Shown here: piece after piece, positions 25,641-36,350 of the stretch
How the letters are laid out: the number at the start of each line of letters is the position of its first letter
How positions within the stretch are numbered: the first letter of the stretch is position 1
Origin: Mactromeris polynyma
Taxonomy: Eukaryota; Mollusca; Bivalvia; Venerida; Mactridae
Assembly (NCBI GenBank): GCA_032209605.1
Contig: JASFXZ010000053.1
Span: forward strand, 1,798,001-1,862,000
Length of the DNA: 64,000 nucleotides
Direction: 5' to 3'
Notes under the pieces: generated by a model
What the model was told of the DNA's origin: nothing
Databases searched by the model: none
The model's input: the letters and a program-made list of their open reading frames with translations, nothing else
Program-made: the position numbers and the translations under genes

Positions 25641-26268
25641 AAATATGGTCTTAATTAATTAATTGGTATTCATTTCGCTCTAGTGTTTTTAAAAGCAAAT
25701 CCAACTTAATACGGCTGTTAAGCCAATAAAAACGATGGTTGGCGTAAGTGTCGAGGGTAGAGCGCTCGACTACTAATCCGAAGATCGTGCTTTTTGTCCG
25801 AGGACTGATTAGTAACCCATCTTGCAGTTATATACAGTGCATAGTATACAACATTTAGTAAGTTGTAAGAACTTGTTTTACAATCGATGTGATGTACATG
25901 TATTTGTTACGAAATAAGGACCCTGTTGACGATAGGGCGATTGGTGTTTTATCTGGGTTCGTAAGTTGCAATGTCAGGTAATAATTCACCCAAGCAGAAA
26001 GGTATTTAAACTTTAATGAAGTTCACCTGTTCCATTGTAATCGATATGGGGTAATATGATTACGCTGTTTCTGTTTCAACAATAGATTTGTGTAATATGT
26101 GTGTGACATATATTATCCAGTAACCAGGACTTTGACCCTGTGCATTTACATAACGTGACCGTCTTGTTAAAAAGTCCAGTCAACTTACAGCGCCCCATGC
26201 ACTGACTTACGAATCGTTTCTTCGAGAAAGGACTAAATGTTGGGAGTAATCTCTTGATGTACGAACAA

Positions 26269-26340
26269 GTACGGTGGCGCAGTGGTAAAGCTTTTAACTC
26301 GGATGCGGAAGGTCACGGGTTCGAACTACGGTCGCAACAA
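26269..26340 (+). mobile_element. tRNA-derived SINE head
   Basis: It has an A-box-like 'tggcgcagtggtaaag' and a B box 'cgggttcgaacta' at tRNA spacing. The acceptor stem does not pair, so I do not call a tRNA gene. Confidence 0.55.
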
Positions 26341-27360
26341 TCTACAATCACTAAAAAGGTACTAGTAGCTCTTGGCCACATTTGGTCTTGGATACTCAAG
26401 GGCTGTGAAGTTCACGGAAGAATTTTAAATTCGTGATAATCGAATCTTTTCCAATTATAGACTCTATGATTGTTAAAGATTCGATAATCCCGTATTCATA
26501 ATCTGAATATATATACATGTAGATACCTCAGGACCACTATATGTTTATATAAGTCGAATGCGGCTATGCGAAACAAAATATTTGCTTAAAGTACATGCCC
26601 TTGAACTACCGATTTCGGGCAAGTTAATGATACTATTAACTACATTACAATATTCTATTTTTAACCAGCGCGCCTAAGCGCGCCTGGTTTTAGTACTCAT
26701 ACAGTTTTCCAACACTGCCATGCTAAATAGTCCGTTTTCAGCCAGACCGAATAACTGTAGAAAAAAAGTCAAATAGTCCGACTATTTCGCTGATACTACA
26801 CGCGCTATAAGATAACACAATGGCTTTTTGCTTTGTTTTCTTTCGAAAATAGTTTATTCAAAATATACTTTTATAATTATATTATTGTATTGTATGTTCG
26901 GGAATGTTCATGTATTTTTTTGTGCATGTGTACATACGCGTTTTGGCGGCGACCCCATAACTCAGAAAAAAACCAACGCAACAAGAAATAGTCCGACGAT
27001 TCCAATGATGAAACATAACACATCGGTAGTTTTTTTTGTTTTTTATAAAGAATATCATTTTTTCAATATATTTTTTAAAAATGCATTGTCTCGGTAATGT
27101 TGACATAATTGTAAACTTGTGTACAACTACACGTATGAATATAGCGTCGGTCCGTCGGTCGTGTTCTCATGGCAGCCATTGAAGTAGTCGTTATTTAGTG
27201 TCTCACTACTGATTCTTGAAAGATCTTCTTCTTCTTCTTCTTAAGGATTACTACACTCCTTCAAATCACTGAAGATTATGTGTAGGCACTAGTTAAAAAA
27301 AAAGAGAAACACTAAAAAGTGTATATACAAAGTAACAGCCATATTACATGTGCAAATTAA

Positions 27361-27383
27361 AATATTTTTTTTTTTTTTTTTTT
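27361..27383 (-). repeat. poly(A) tail of the minus-strand LINE
   Basis: A run of about 21 T on the plus strand lies 50 bp past the stop of the RT ORF at 27435. It fits the 3' poly(A) end of that element. Confidence 0.65.
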
Positions 27384-27434
27384 GGATTTTTGAATAACAA
27401 ATTTATGTTTAAAACTTTGTACATTGGTTGTAGT

Positions 27435-29351
27435 CTAGTAGGCAATGCATGATACCAAGACAGGCACAGTGACAATGGTCTTAAAAGCATCAACTGTGTC
27501 TGCTTGGTGTGCAATTTGGGGCAATATGTTCCACTGACTTATTGTTCTTGGATAGAAAGAAAACTTGTATTGGTCATTTAAGGTACTAATATGTTTAAAG
27601 CCATATCCACTGCTATATCGAGTTCTTTGGTCAGTTGGAATAAGTAAGTTATTTTCAGGGTATATGGCAACAATATGATGGATTATTTTGTAAAACATGA
27701 TAAGACGAGCTCTAGTTCTTCTGATTTCTAGGGATGGCCAGTTAAGAGTATGTAACATGTTGGAGACTGAACTGGTGTTATGAAATCGATTTGTGGTGAA
27801 TCTAGCGGCCCTTCTCTGAACTTTTTCGATTTGTACTTTTTGGCCTTTGGCATGTGGGTCCCAGACGGAGGAGGAGTATTCCAATTTTGGTCTTACGATA
27901 GCTTTATATGCATGTTCTTTGACTTTGGATGAATTTATTTTTAGGTTTCTGCGAAGGAAGCCAAGTGACTGGTTTGCTTTGTTTGTGATTGAGTTAATGT
28001 GTTTGTCCCATTTGAGGTTGTTTTGTAATGTTAATCCTAAATATTTGGCTGATTCGACTTTCTCTAAATTGTGATTGTGTAATGTATATTGGAAATTTAT
28101 TGGGGTCTTTTTCTGTGTTACTGAAAGGATGTTACATTTATCTGGATGAAAGTGCATTAGCCAGTCCTGTTCCCACCTACCAGCAGCTTCTAAGTCAGAC
28201 TGGAGGAGTTTAGCGTCATTTGTGTTTTTTATTTCTTTGTATATTATGCTATCATCAGCAAAAAGTCTGAGTGTACTGTGTTGGATGTAATCGGGAAGGT
28301 CATTTATGTAAATTAAAAATAGGATTGGACCCATGACTGTGCCCTGGGGTACACCGGAAGTCACAGGAACTTTTTCTGACATTACACCGTCCAGGGCAAC
28401 AGTCTGAGTCCGGTCTTCCAGGAAGTCCGAAATCCAATCAATAGTGTTACTGTTGATACCATAATATTTGAGTTTATACAGGAGATGTTTGTGTGACACT
28501 TTGTCAAATGCCTTGGCAAAATCCATTATGATTATGTCTGTTTGAATTTTTTTGTTAAATGATTGGCAAATATTTTGAATAAAGGAGATAAGCTGGGTTT
28601 CACATGAACGTGAGGATCTAAAACCATGCTGCAAATCATACAGTATATTGTTCTTTTCGAGAAAGGACATCATGTTACTGGAGATTACATGCTCCATAAC
28701 TTTGCAACATATACATGTCAGTGATATAGGCCGATAATTTATAGCATCATGCTTATCTCCCTTTTTGAAAACAGGACAAACATTTGCATGTTTCCAACCA
28801 GAAGGAATTTTGCCAAGTTCTAGAGATTTGTTAAATATAATTGTAAGTATAGGAGATATGTTATCTTTACATTCTTTTAAGACTCTACCATGGATGCCAT
28901 CTGGACCAGAGGCTCTATGTGGATTAATGTTAGATAGTAGTTTGGTAATGCCATTTTGGGTGATTTGGATGTCGGACATTCGAGGAAACGGGCTAGGACC
29001 TTTGTTTGGAATTTCTTGTGAGGTTTTTGGGGTGAATGCTTTTTGAAATTGGTTATTCAGAATGTTTGCTTTGGATATTGCATCTGTTTTAAGTAAGCCA
29101 TCTTTACGTAGTGGCGGTATGGTTGAATTTTCTGTTTTTTGCCCTTTAATATATGAGAAGAGATTTTTTGGTGGTTTATTAAATTTAGAAGAACCTTCAT
29201 CAGGGATTGGTATGTTAAAAATCATGTTTTCTATGTATGTCCAGTATGCTTTCCTTTGTTCTTTCTGAATTTCAGATTTTAGATGTCGGAGATGGTTTGT
29301 CTTGCTATGTTTTTTATTGCGTTTCATCAGTTTTTGTTTGTAATTTTTCAT
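27435..29351 (-). CDS. non-LTR retrotransposon reverse transcriptase (CR1/jockey group), 5'-truncated
   Basis: This 638-residue ORF encodes the reverse transcriptase that would copy element RNA at a nicked target. Motifs in order: RASGPDGIHG (about 146), NYRPISLT (205), QHGFRSSRSCETQL (241), MDFAKAFDKV (276) with the first catalytic Asp, SGVPQGTVMGP (332), and the active-site FADD (about 364). The C-terminal part has KYLGLTL, KLEYSSSVWDP and KVQRRAARF, typical of the CR1/jockey supergroup. The open frame continues upstream of this ATG to about 29487 and includes PWITNELRKK. No apurinic endonuclease domain is present, so the copy is 5'-truncated and not autonomous. The uninterrupted frame suggests a fairly young insertion. 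A poly(A) run follows. Confidence 0.92.
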   Translation of the reverse strand: MKNYKQKLMKRNKKHSKTNHLRHLKSEIQKEQRKAYWTYIENMIFNIPIPDEGSSKFNKPPKNLFSYIKGQKTENSTIPPLRKDGLLKTDAISKANILNNQFQKAFTPKTSQEIPNKGPSPFPRMSDIQITQNGITKLLSNINPHRASGPDGIHGRVLKECKDNISPILTIIFNKSLELGKIPSGWKHANVCPVFKKGDKHDAINYRPISLTCICCKVMEHVISSNMMSFLEKNNILYDLQHGFRSSRSCETQLISFIQNICQSFNKKIQTDIIIMDFAKAFDKVSHKHLLYKLKYYGINSNTIDWISDFLEDRTQTVALDGVMSEKVPVTSGVPQGTVMGPILFLIYINDLPDYIQHSTLRLFADDSIIYKEIKNTNDAKLLQSDLEAAGRWEQDWLMHFHPDKCNILSVTQKKTPINFQYTLHNHNLEKVESAKYLGLTLQNNLKWDKHINSITNKANQSLGFLRRNLKINSSKVKEHAYKAIVRPKLEYSSSVWDPHAKGQKVQIEKVQRRAARFTTNRFHNTSSVSNMLHTLNWPSLEIRRTRARLIMFYKIIHHIVAIYPENNLLIPTDQRTRYSSGYGFKHISTLNDQYKFSFYPRTISQWNILPQIAHQADTVDAFKTIVTVPVLVSCIAY

Positions 29352-29675
29352 TTTCTTTCTTAGTTCATTTGTGATCCAAGGAAATTTATTTTTTAGTTTA
29401 CATGGCTTTGATGGTATATCAACGGTAAGTGTATTTTCGATTTGTATCTGTTGTATTACATGTTCGCCTCCTATTATATTTGTGAACTACTGTATTATTA
29501 TTGTTTATGTGTTAGTGTCTACTGTTTATATTAAATTGCGTCGGTTGAGGCCTATATATCTTGTATCGGATGATGTACATGCGCTTCTTGCGTAGTAAGT
29601 ATCCGCCATTTTGTTTCATTTTATAAACATCCTGTATTATGTCTGGTTATCACTGATGTCTTATAATACACACAA
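29352..29675. other. 5' extension of the LINE ORF and spacer
   Basis: To about 29487 the minus strand stays open in the RT frame without a new ATG. Beyond that I see no coding sequence. Confidence 0.5.
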
Positions 29676-29905
29676 GACGCGGAGATCGCTATTTTTCACT
29701 CATAGTTTTCCTTTTACGCGAATGATGCCTTTTTGACAGATGGTACCCGGCTCTGCGTAAGAACACATTTTGTAAGCCGAAAACCAAAAAACTTGGTTTT
29801 CGGCTTACGAAATGTGTTCTTACGCAGAGCCGGGTACCACCTTTCAAAATGGCTGCGTTCGCGTAAAACGAAAGTTGGGAGCGAAAAAATAGCGATCTCC
29901 GCGTC
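29676..29905. mobile_element. 230-bp foldback element
   Basis: The outer arms 'gacgcggagatcgctatttt' and its reverse complement end the element. The inner arms (29741-29786 and 29793-29838) are nearly perfect ('tggtacccggctctgcgtaa', then 'gaacacatttt'). The two ends pair over most of the length around a five-base centre. No ORF. It lies between two oppositely oriented LINE ORFs. Confidence 0.88.
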
Positions 29906-30076
29906 TGTATGACGATTTGTAAGTTGTTTGATATTGAAATATACTTTTTTAAATGTTTCTTATTGAAATCTAAAGTCGTTCGTCAGGTGAATAGCGATTT
30001 ATAGTAGTTTTGTTCTGAAAATACCGACTCGGTCTAACGGTAGGAAGTTGTCCGACCTAGCCATTCTTGATGCGCT

Positions 30077-32230
30077 GTGACATACAACATCAACTTGAAG
30101 ATTAAAAGACAAAAGAAACCAGACCGCTTCGTTTTCCAATATAGAAAAGGTAACATCGATTCCATCAAGAGTGACATGCAAACACTTAGTTCCAAATTTA
30201 AGTCAGAGAACTTGATTAGCAGATCTGTGAATGAAAACTGGACATTATTTAAGAACACCCTAACAGATTCAATGAAACGCAACATACCGCAGAAAAAGAT
30301 CTCATCAAGGTGGAACCTACCGTGGATTTCTCCTGAAATAAAACGCCTTTGCCAGCAGAAGAAGAGAGCCTGGAACTCTGGTAAACACAACCGCAATAGC
30401 CATGCTTGGAAGCGATATTTGAAACTATCAAAGGCCGTGAAAACATCTCTTGAAAATGCTCACAGACAATACTTCGACAATATTCTCAATATCAGCATTA
30501 AGGAAGACCCGAAGAAGTTTTATTCATATATTAAACAGAAGAAAAGTGGCCAAAGCAACATTCCTGTTCTGAAACATAACGACAAAATCATTAGCGAACC
30601 TGCAGCCAAATCTGAGGCTTTGAATAAACAATATACATCTGTGTTTACCAGGGAACCAGTTGATACCCTTCCTAACATACCAGGAGACCCTGTAACACCA
30701 ATGAACAATATCAAGTTTACCACCCCAGGAATTGAAAAATTATTAGAAAATCTCAACCCATCAAAAGCTGCTGGACCAGATCTTATACCATCCCGAATGC
30801 TCAAGACCCTAGCTAAAGAGATATCCCCGATTCTAAGCACCATCTTTCAACAATCATATGACACTGGAGAAGTACCACTGGACTGGAAACAAGCAAACAT
30901 CACCGCAGTATTCAAGAAGGGAGACAAGACCAACCCCGCTAACTACCGCCCTGTTTCGCTAACTTGCATCCTCTGTAAAACTATGGAACATATTGTATTC
31001 AGCCAAATCAAGAACCATCTAGACCGGAACAACATTCTCGTTAACTTCCAACATGGCTTTAGAGCAAACCACTCCTGTGAAACACAACTCCTGAGTACAG
31101 TTGAGGACCTTTCCCGGCGACTCGATAAAAGAGAGACCACCGACCTTCTCATCCTAGATTTTAGTAAGGCCTTCGACACCGTGCCTCACAGACGCCTCCT
31201 GAAAAAGATACAGCACTACGGAGTTGCTGGCCACACTAACCGCTGGATTGAGTCCTGGCTATGCCACCGCCAACAAAGAGTAGTGCTGGATGGCTCCTCA
31301 TCAGTTGACTCTCCAGTGATATCAGGAGTACCTCAAGGCACTGTGTTAGGGCCCCTGATGTTCCTACTATATGTCAATGACATTGCTGACAACGTTTCAG
31401 ATTCTACTACTATAAAGCTATTTGCTGACGACTGTCTCCTCTACAGAACTATCAACAACGCCCAAGACCAACAACGACTTCAAGACGATTTAAACACCTT
31501 GGTTCAATGGTCACACACTTGGCTGATGAAGTTTAATGCATCCAAATGCCACCTCCTAAAGATAACAAGAAAGCGAACACATATAGAAACAAGCTACGAT
31601 ATTGGAAATACCACCCTCCAACGCGTACAACATCATCCTTACCTTGGCCTTGAACTAACATCAGATCTAACCTGGAAAGAACATATCAACAACATCACTG
31701 GTAAAGCTAATAAAATCCTCAATCTACTTAGAAGACACCTCTACAGTTGCAATGAAGAAGTCAAGAAGAATACTTTTACCTCCTTAGTCCGACCACATCT
31801 AGAATATGCAGCCACAGTATGGGACCCGTATTTCAAACAAGACATTTTGGCAGTTGAAAAAGTACAGAGGCGTGGTGCAAGATTCGTAAAGGGAAATTAT
31901 TCATACAGAGACAGCGTCACATCTATGCTCCATAACCTAGAATGGCAACCACTGCAAGAACGCCGAAAAACAAAAAGACTTTCCTCCTTCCATAAGATAG
32001 TTAACAACACCTCTCCAGTAAAACTCCCAGATTACGTCCTACCGTCACACAGATATTCAACTAGAACTCACTCCAAAGCTTACATTGAAATCAGAGCAAA
32101 CTACGAGAACTACAAAAACAGCTTCCTCCCACGCACCATCAGGGATTGGAATGCCCTTCCACCAGACCTGCCTGAAATTACAACTGTGGACGACTTCACG
32201 CTTCGTCTACAGTCTCATTACACAGCCTAA
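30077..32230 (+). CDS. non-LTR retrotransposon reverse transcriptase (CR1/jockey group), second family
   Basis: This 717-codon open frame starts at a GTG, which is not a true start; a TGA lies three codons before it. Motifs: PWISPEIKR (about 82), KAAGPDLIPSRML (230), NYRPVSLTC (289), QHGFRANHSCETQL (325), LDFSKAFDTVPH (360), SGVPQGTVLGP (416), and FADD (449), the catalytic pair. The C-terminal part has HLEYAATVWDP and KVQRRGARF and ends with a RTIRDWNALP motif. The endonuclease domain is missing: the first residues (VTYNINLKIKR) correspond to the end of such a domain. The product is clearly related to the minus-strand ORF at 27435 but belongs to another family. The 3' UTR ends at 32344-32358 in AGAAGT-type repeats. 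Confidence 0.92.
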   Translation: MTYNINLKIKRQKKPDRFVFQYRKGNIDSIKSDMQTLSSKFKSENLISRSVNENWTLFKNTLTDSMKRNIPQKKISSRWNLPWISPEIKRLCQQKKRAWNSGKHNRNSHAWKRYLKLSKAVKTSLENAHRQYFDNILNISIKEDPKKFYSYIKQKKSGQSNIPVLKHNDKIISEPAAKSEALNKQYTSVFTREPVDTLPNIPGDPVTPMNNIKFTTPGIEKLLENLNPSKAAGPDLIPSRMLKTLAKEISPILSTIFQQSYDTGEVPLDWKQANITAVFKKGDKTNPANYRPVSLTCILCKTMEHIVFSQIKNHLDRNNILVNFQHGFRANHSCETQLLSTVEDLSRRLDKRETTDLLILDFSKAFDTVPHRRLLKKIQHYGVAGHTNRWIESWLCHRQQRVVLDGSSSVDSPVISGVPQGTVLGPLMFLLYVNDIADNVSDSTTIKLFADDCLLYRTINNAQDQQRLQDDLNTLVQWSHTWLMKFNASKCHLLKITRKRTHIETSYDIGNTTLQRVQHHPYLGLELTSDLTWKEHINNITGKANKILNLLRRHLYSCNEEVKKNTFTSLVRPHLEYAATVWDPYFKQDILAVEKVQRRGARFVKGNYSYRDSVTSMLHNLEWQPLQERRKTKRLSSFHKIVNNTSPVKLPDYVLPSHRYSTRTHSKAYIEIRANYENYKNSFLPRTIRDWNALPPDLPEITTVDDFTLRLQSHYTA

Positions 32231-32358
32231 GCACACTGTGGGTTTTTATTTGTTTTTAACTTTACTGTATATACCCATTGGGGTTTTAACCATTTGATGG
32301 CGTTACTTGCCCGCGATGCATCAGCCCTGGGCAGTATCAACATAGAAGTAGAAGTAGA
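32231..32358 (+). mobile_element. 3' UTR and tail of the plus-strand LINE
   Basis: 128 bp follow the stop and end in 'agaagtagaagtag', a short tandem tail in place of poly(A). Confidence 0.6.
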
Positions 32359-33145
32359 TGTTTGACGTTAAAAACAACAGTCTATTCTGTTTGTGAATAT
32401 TTTTTGAGTATATACACTGTCGACATAAATCCCTTGTGTGTATTTTAAGACATCATTGATAAAAATCGGTTGAGAAATGGCTTTGAAAAGTACGTCAAAG
32501 CAAATGTGTGTATATATTTTCATTGTAAATGCGTATGAAGTTGGACACCTTTATCTTACTATAAGAACAGAGTGAAAAATATTTTTTTTCAATGCGGGTT
32601 TAAAATGTCATGGCTATGCACCGGCCACCTGTGATTTCGCACTTTACTATCTTCTATAAATACAATACCGGTGTACACAAAACGTTTTTATCAAGATTTT
32701 TATTTGTCTGGGAAGCTGATCTTTAAATATGTGCTGTTAATTGGTTGAACATCTGACCTATTGTTGATTTGGTTGTTCCCAGTGCACTGCGCAAACATTA
32801 GGTATTTTCATTCTCTGTTATTCATTGGTACACACCCATAAATATCTGTATTATACCGCTTATACAATTGTATTTACAACTAAATAATTATTGACTTACT
32901 TATTTGTTGATTCTGTCATATATTCTTCGGAACTATTTACAAACACTACATATTGGGGATTTGGACATCATTACATGTATTACGAAAAATTGCACTGGTG
33001 CAGCGAGTGATTCTATACAACTCCCTTGATTACCCACTCAGTATGCTAACCATTATACCACTACAACTTACCTTCTAATGTTCTGATAAAGAAGCATGCT
33101 TGAAAACTCTTATATTAATATGTTGTTTTGTTATTTTATTTTCAG
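32359..33145. other. spacer or upstream intron of the OB-fold gene
   Basis: No exon seen. A decayed tRNA-like sequence lies on the minus strand at about 33010-33075 ('gtggtataatggttagcata'). It ends in a strong acceptor 'ttattttattttcag'. Confidence 0.5.
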
Positions 33146-33584
33146 ATGTCAATAGAACAACTTTTTACCAATAGAGGGACTGGACCCTACTCGAAGCATT
33201 TGAATGTGATAGTGGTCATTACAGGCGAGATCGTCTCATACCCTGATGGGAGAAACAATGACTGAATCACTGAACGTGGCCATTGCGGACTCAGAAAGAT
33301 GTATACGGGGTGTTGTGTATGATCCCCTGAAATTTGCAAAATTCAGGGAAGGGAACTCCCTAGTTCTGAGAGATATAATTCGTAAGACGGACGACAATAA
33401 TCATGCCATTGTCATCACGAAAAATACAAAAGTCTTTATAACTACGGATATTGACGTGCCGGACTACCTGGTGGAAGCGGGGAGGAAGATCATATACCCA
33501 CCACCAGCAGATGTGGTACCAATTGCAGAGGCTGTGAGATCCCCACCCAGGGCAAGAGTGTCCGTTACCGAGAAAATTGTACAG
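33146..33584 (+). CDS. OB-fold-like gene, exon 1
   Basis: The acceptor 'ttttattttcag' directly precedes ATG at 33146, and the donor is 'GTACAG|GTTAGT'. The part before about 33255 is coding-like in one frame (GPYSKHLNVIVVITGEIV). The part after it is coding-like in the next frame (ESLNVAIADSERCIRGVVYD), without a stop to the donor. Confidence 0.7.
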
Positions 33585-35458
33585 GTTAGTTTTCATTCTT
33601 GTTCTGTTAATTACAAACAACAGGTGAAGGTAAATACACATTCACTAAAAATGTTAGTTAAGTTCCATTCAACCGCTCTCCACACTTTAGCAGCAACATT
33701 CACACACATAAAGCTCCATCATGTAAAGTCCAAAAAAAACCATCCCTATGAAGTTAAGACTTGCAAATGTATACTGTTTTTGGTTATCCGTTAATATGGA
33801 CACCTTGGTTTTTATGTCTCCTGTTTTTATGTATTCAGTAATTTAAAGAAAAATAAGTTCAGTCAGTTAACAGACTGTCCATTGATTTTTTGAGAGATAT
33901 ATGTCTATCCTACTAATAAATGAATGTTGCTTGTTTTGCTTGTTTCGCTTCTTTGTTTGATGTTTACATTATTTGTGTGTGTGTTAATGGATAATGTCCT
34001 ATTATTTTCACTGCTATACCAACATAAACATTGTTGCTACCTGACTATGGACAGGTGATAATTTTTGATATTTATGCACCTCTTATTATTGGTTGTATAT
34101 AGCAAAATTTAAACAGATTATTGTGACACAGCAGGTTATACATGTTATGGTTATTACTGATAGCTTTATCATGTTTTTATATTAAAATTAGCATATTTTA
34201 ATTGCTATTAGGATTGACAACTGCCAACTGTTATTGTAATATCATTGTCTTACACATTCTACCAAATAGTATCACAACGCACACTTGTTGTTTGTTTTTT
34301 ATTGTACTTTAGCATACAGTTTTGAACACAATGGCCACCAATATAGACATGTGATTACAAGGTAGTGTTCACCAATATTAGACTTAATACAATCGCTTTG
34401 TGTTTAATTACAGGAGGAGGAGACAAAAACCCTCAGTGTCCGGGGGGAGAGTGTGAACCTCAAATCAATCCATTTGGAAGATGGTAGTTTGAAGGTCCGG
34501 GTGGCCCTATGGAGGGAGGCCTCATCTGTTGAATGTAGGCCAGGGGATCATGTAACAATAACAGATGTTACTACCAACATTTACCAGGGCGAGACAAGCC
34601 TACAGACTACAGTACGCTCTGAGATCAAGGTAATACAGTTATGAATTTAAAACTTATTAGACTAACTCTGTGTGCATTTACATCACATATCATATGAAAA
34701 ATCCCTTAGTATTTATATATTCACTTGAATACAGAAGGCAGTTGTATGGTATTCACACTGTTTATGCCACTAAGGAACTATTGTACTGCTTGCAATACTT
34801 CAGACACTTTTTGTTTCTGGTGTTGTTGTTTCTTGTTTTTCTTCGACTCTAGAACAAATTTTACAAGTAATACTTTAATGGAATATCCACTATCAATTGA
34901 AAATGTGTAGCCCACAAAATGCCTTGACTCACATTTTTTTCTAGTTTGAATGCAAACTAACATGTGTAGGATGTTAGCCATGATGGTATTTTGTAAAATA
35001 TATTAGAATTAGTACCTTGGGAACATTTAGAAATTGAATATTACAAATCAGCATAAACCAGGAAATAGAAATATTTTGCCAGCAAAACACATTTTGCTAG
35101 ATGCAGCCAACCTAATATATGTAACCAAACACTGTATGGAACTTGGTATTACAGCGTATGTTTCTTATTCAGTAATATTTTTGGTTTGTTCTAATCCTTT
35201 ACATTTTTATAATTGTAGAAGACTGATACACCAACAGTTGTGTCCAGGGTGTTGGTTGTTGGTGTTTCTGTTGAAGAGAGTGAAACAGAGGTGCTAATAG
35301 ATGATGACAGCATCATCCCTGTGCCAAGTGAGCTGCTGGCTGCTGCTGTAAGCAGTGATGGGCCGGTCGACATTGGGATGCTTACAGCTGCTGGACCACT
35401 CACCCTGGTGATAACTTGCAAGGGTAGCGAAGTTTTGTACATTGGTTTGGATGAGTGA
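33146..35458 (+). CDS. OB-fold-like (RPA-like) protein gene, three exons, apparent frameshift in exon 1
   Basis: Three exons join in phase 0 (33146-33584, 34414-34629, 35219-35458), ending at TGA. The protein has a first region with VIVVITGEIV and then LNVAIADSERCIRGVVYD, FREGNSLVLRDI; a second with LKVRVALWREASS, RPGDHVTITDVTTNIYQGE, SLQTTVRSEIK; and an acidic C-terminus rich in Val and Asp. The pattern 'xxVALWREA..PGDHVTITDV' followed by a 'tTTVRSEI' strand is like OB folds of the replication protein A type, which bind single-stranded nucleic acid; I count two likely OB units. Function is inferred from fold only. The frame opened by the ATG at 33146 (MSIEQLFTNRG) ends at TGA near 33261, while the rest continues in the +1 frame from 33246. 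This is either a one-base indel (pseudogene or assembly error) or translation from the second ATG. The gene is not tied to the nearby LINEs by any evidence. Confidence 0.7.
34414..34629 (+). CDS. OB-fold-like gene, exon 2
   Basis: 72 codons, phase 0 at both ends. The acceptor is 'tttaattacag|GAG' and the donor 'ATCAAG|GTAATA'. It holds the clearest OB-fold-like strand pattern (VRVALWREASSVECRPGDHV). Confidence 0.78.
35219..35458 (+). CDS. OB-fold-like gene, exon 3 (terminal)
   Basis: 79 codons plus TGA. The acceptor is 'ataattgtag|AAG'. It encodes KTDTPTVVSRVLVVGVSVEE, then an acidic segment, and ends SEVLYIGLDE. Confidence 0.75.
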   Translation, partial: KTDTPTVVSRVLVVGVSVEESETEVLIDDDSIIPVPSELLAAAVSSDGPVDIGMLTAAGPLTLVITCKGSEVLYIGLDE

Positions 35459-35869
35459 AAATATTGTAAATATTAGATTGTTTTACATTTGTTGCAGTAT
35501 TATTTGGGAATAGGGTATTATGCACAAATTTGGAGATTTTTATTGCTTATTTTATAAATATACTAATGTACTATTTCCATATACAATTTTTCTATGCCAT
35601 TCTCATTGGTTTCTTTTGTTATAAATGTTCATGTACTGTTAACAACTTAATATAAATAATATTCTTGTGTAAGCTTTTCTATTTGTTATACAAATCAAAA
35701 TTTTGCTATCTTGATACCTTTTTCAGTTTATACCAAGTCTATTATTTCTACCCATTACTATTGATCTGGAATCTATAATCTGTACTATTTGCACAAATAA
35801 TGTTTACCATGCCATTGATCTTGGTACTCCAAGTGCAAAAACATTAGATACAAGAGCAAATGTTGTATC

Positions 35870-36350
35870 TAGTCTCATTATGTAATGTGCCCTATAACTA
35901 AATACGCTTTTTGTAAATAAACATTGTTGTGTTCATTTTTTTATGATGATTATGTCCTATTTTACTTAGTTTTACATGTTTTTTATGTCCGTATATATCT
36001 CTCATTGGAACATTACAATGATTTGCTAGATGCATAGTCAACCCTATTTACATTATTATACATGCATTATTTATTTTACCTAAACAAAAACTAAGCACCC
36101 TGTTACACTTACATCTACTGCCATAATGTAATGTGTCCTACAACCGTATATTCTCTTTGTAAATAATTAATGTTGTGTACAATTCTTCCTATCCGTTATG
36201 TCTTACTTTACATATAAAGGATGTTTATACAACGTTTTACATGTTTTTTTATGTTCTATGTATATATTTCTCATAGGAACATTTCAATGATTTGCTATAT
36301 GCATAGTGTTATTAACATTATGTTACTTGTATTATTTAAAGCATACAATA
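35870..36350 (+). repeat. diverged tandem duplication, two units of about 240 bp
   Basis: Unit 1 (about 35870-36110) and unit 2 (about 36118-36350) share 'ataatgtaatgtg.cct', 'tttgtaaataa', 'ttttacatgtttttt', 'tatatttctcat.ggaacat' and 'caatgatttgct' in order. Unit 1 carries the AATAAA above; unit 2 has 'gtaaataatta' at that place. Confidence 0.7.
35916..35921 (+). terminator. candidate poly(A) signal of the OB-fold gene
   Basis: AATAAA lies 458 bases past the stop, followed by T/GT-rich sequence ('cattgttgtgttcattttt'). Confidence 0.45.

Larger units (their letters stand above)
24901..27360. other. intergenic stretch with repeat fragments only
   Basis: It holds a partial family A MITE (25553-25640), a decayed tRNA-like piece (25740-25815), a SINE head (26269-26340) and a short GC hairpin 'accagcgcgcctaagcgcgc' near 26666. 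No host exon is seen. Confidence 0.5.
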
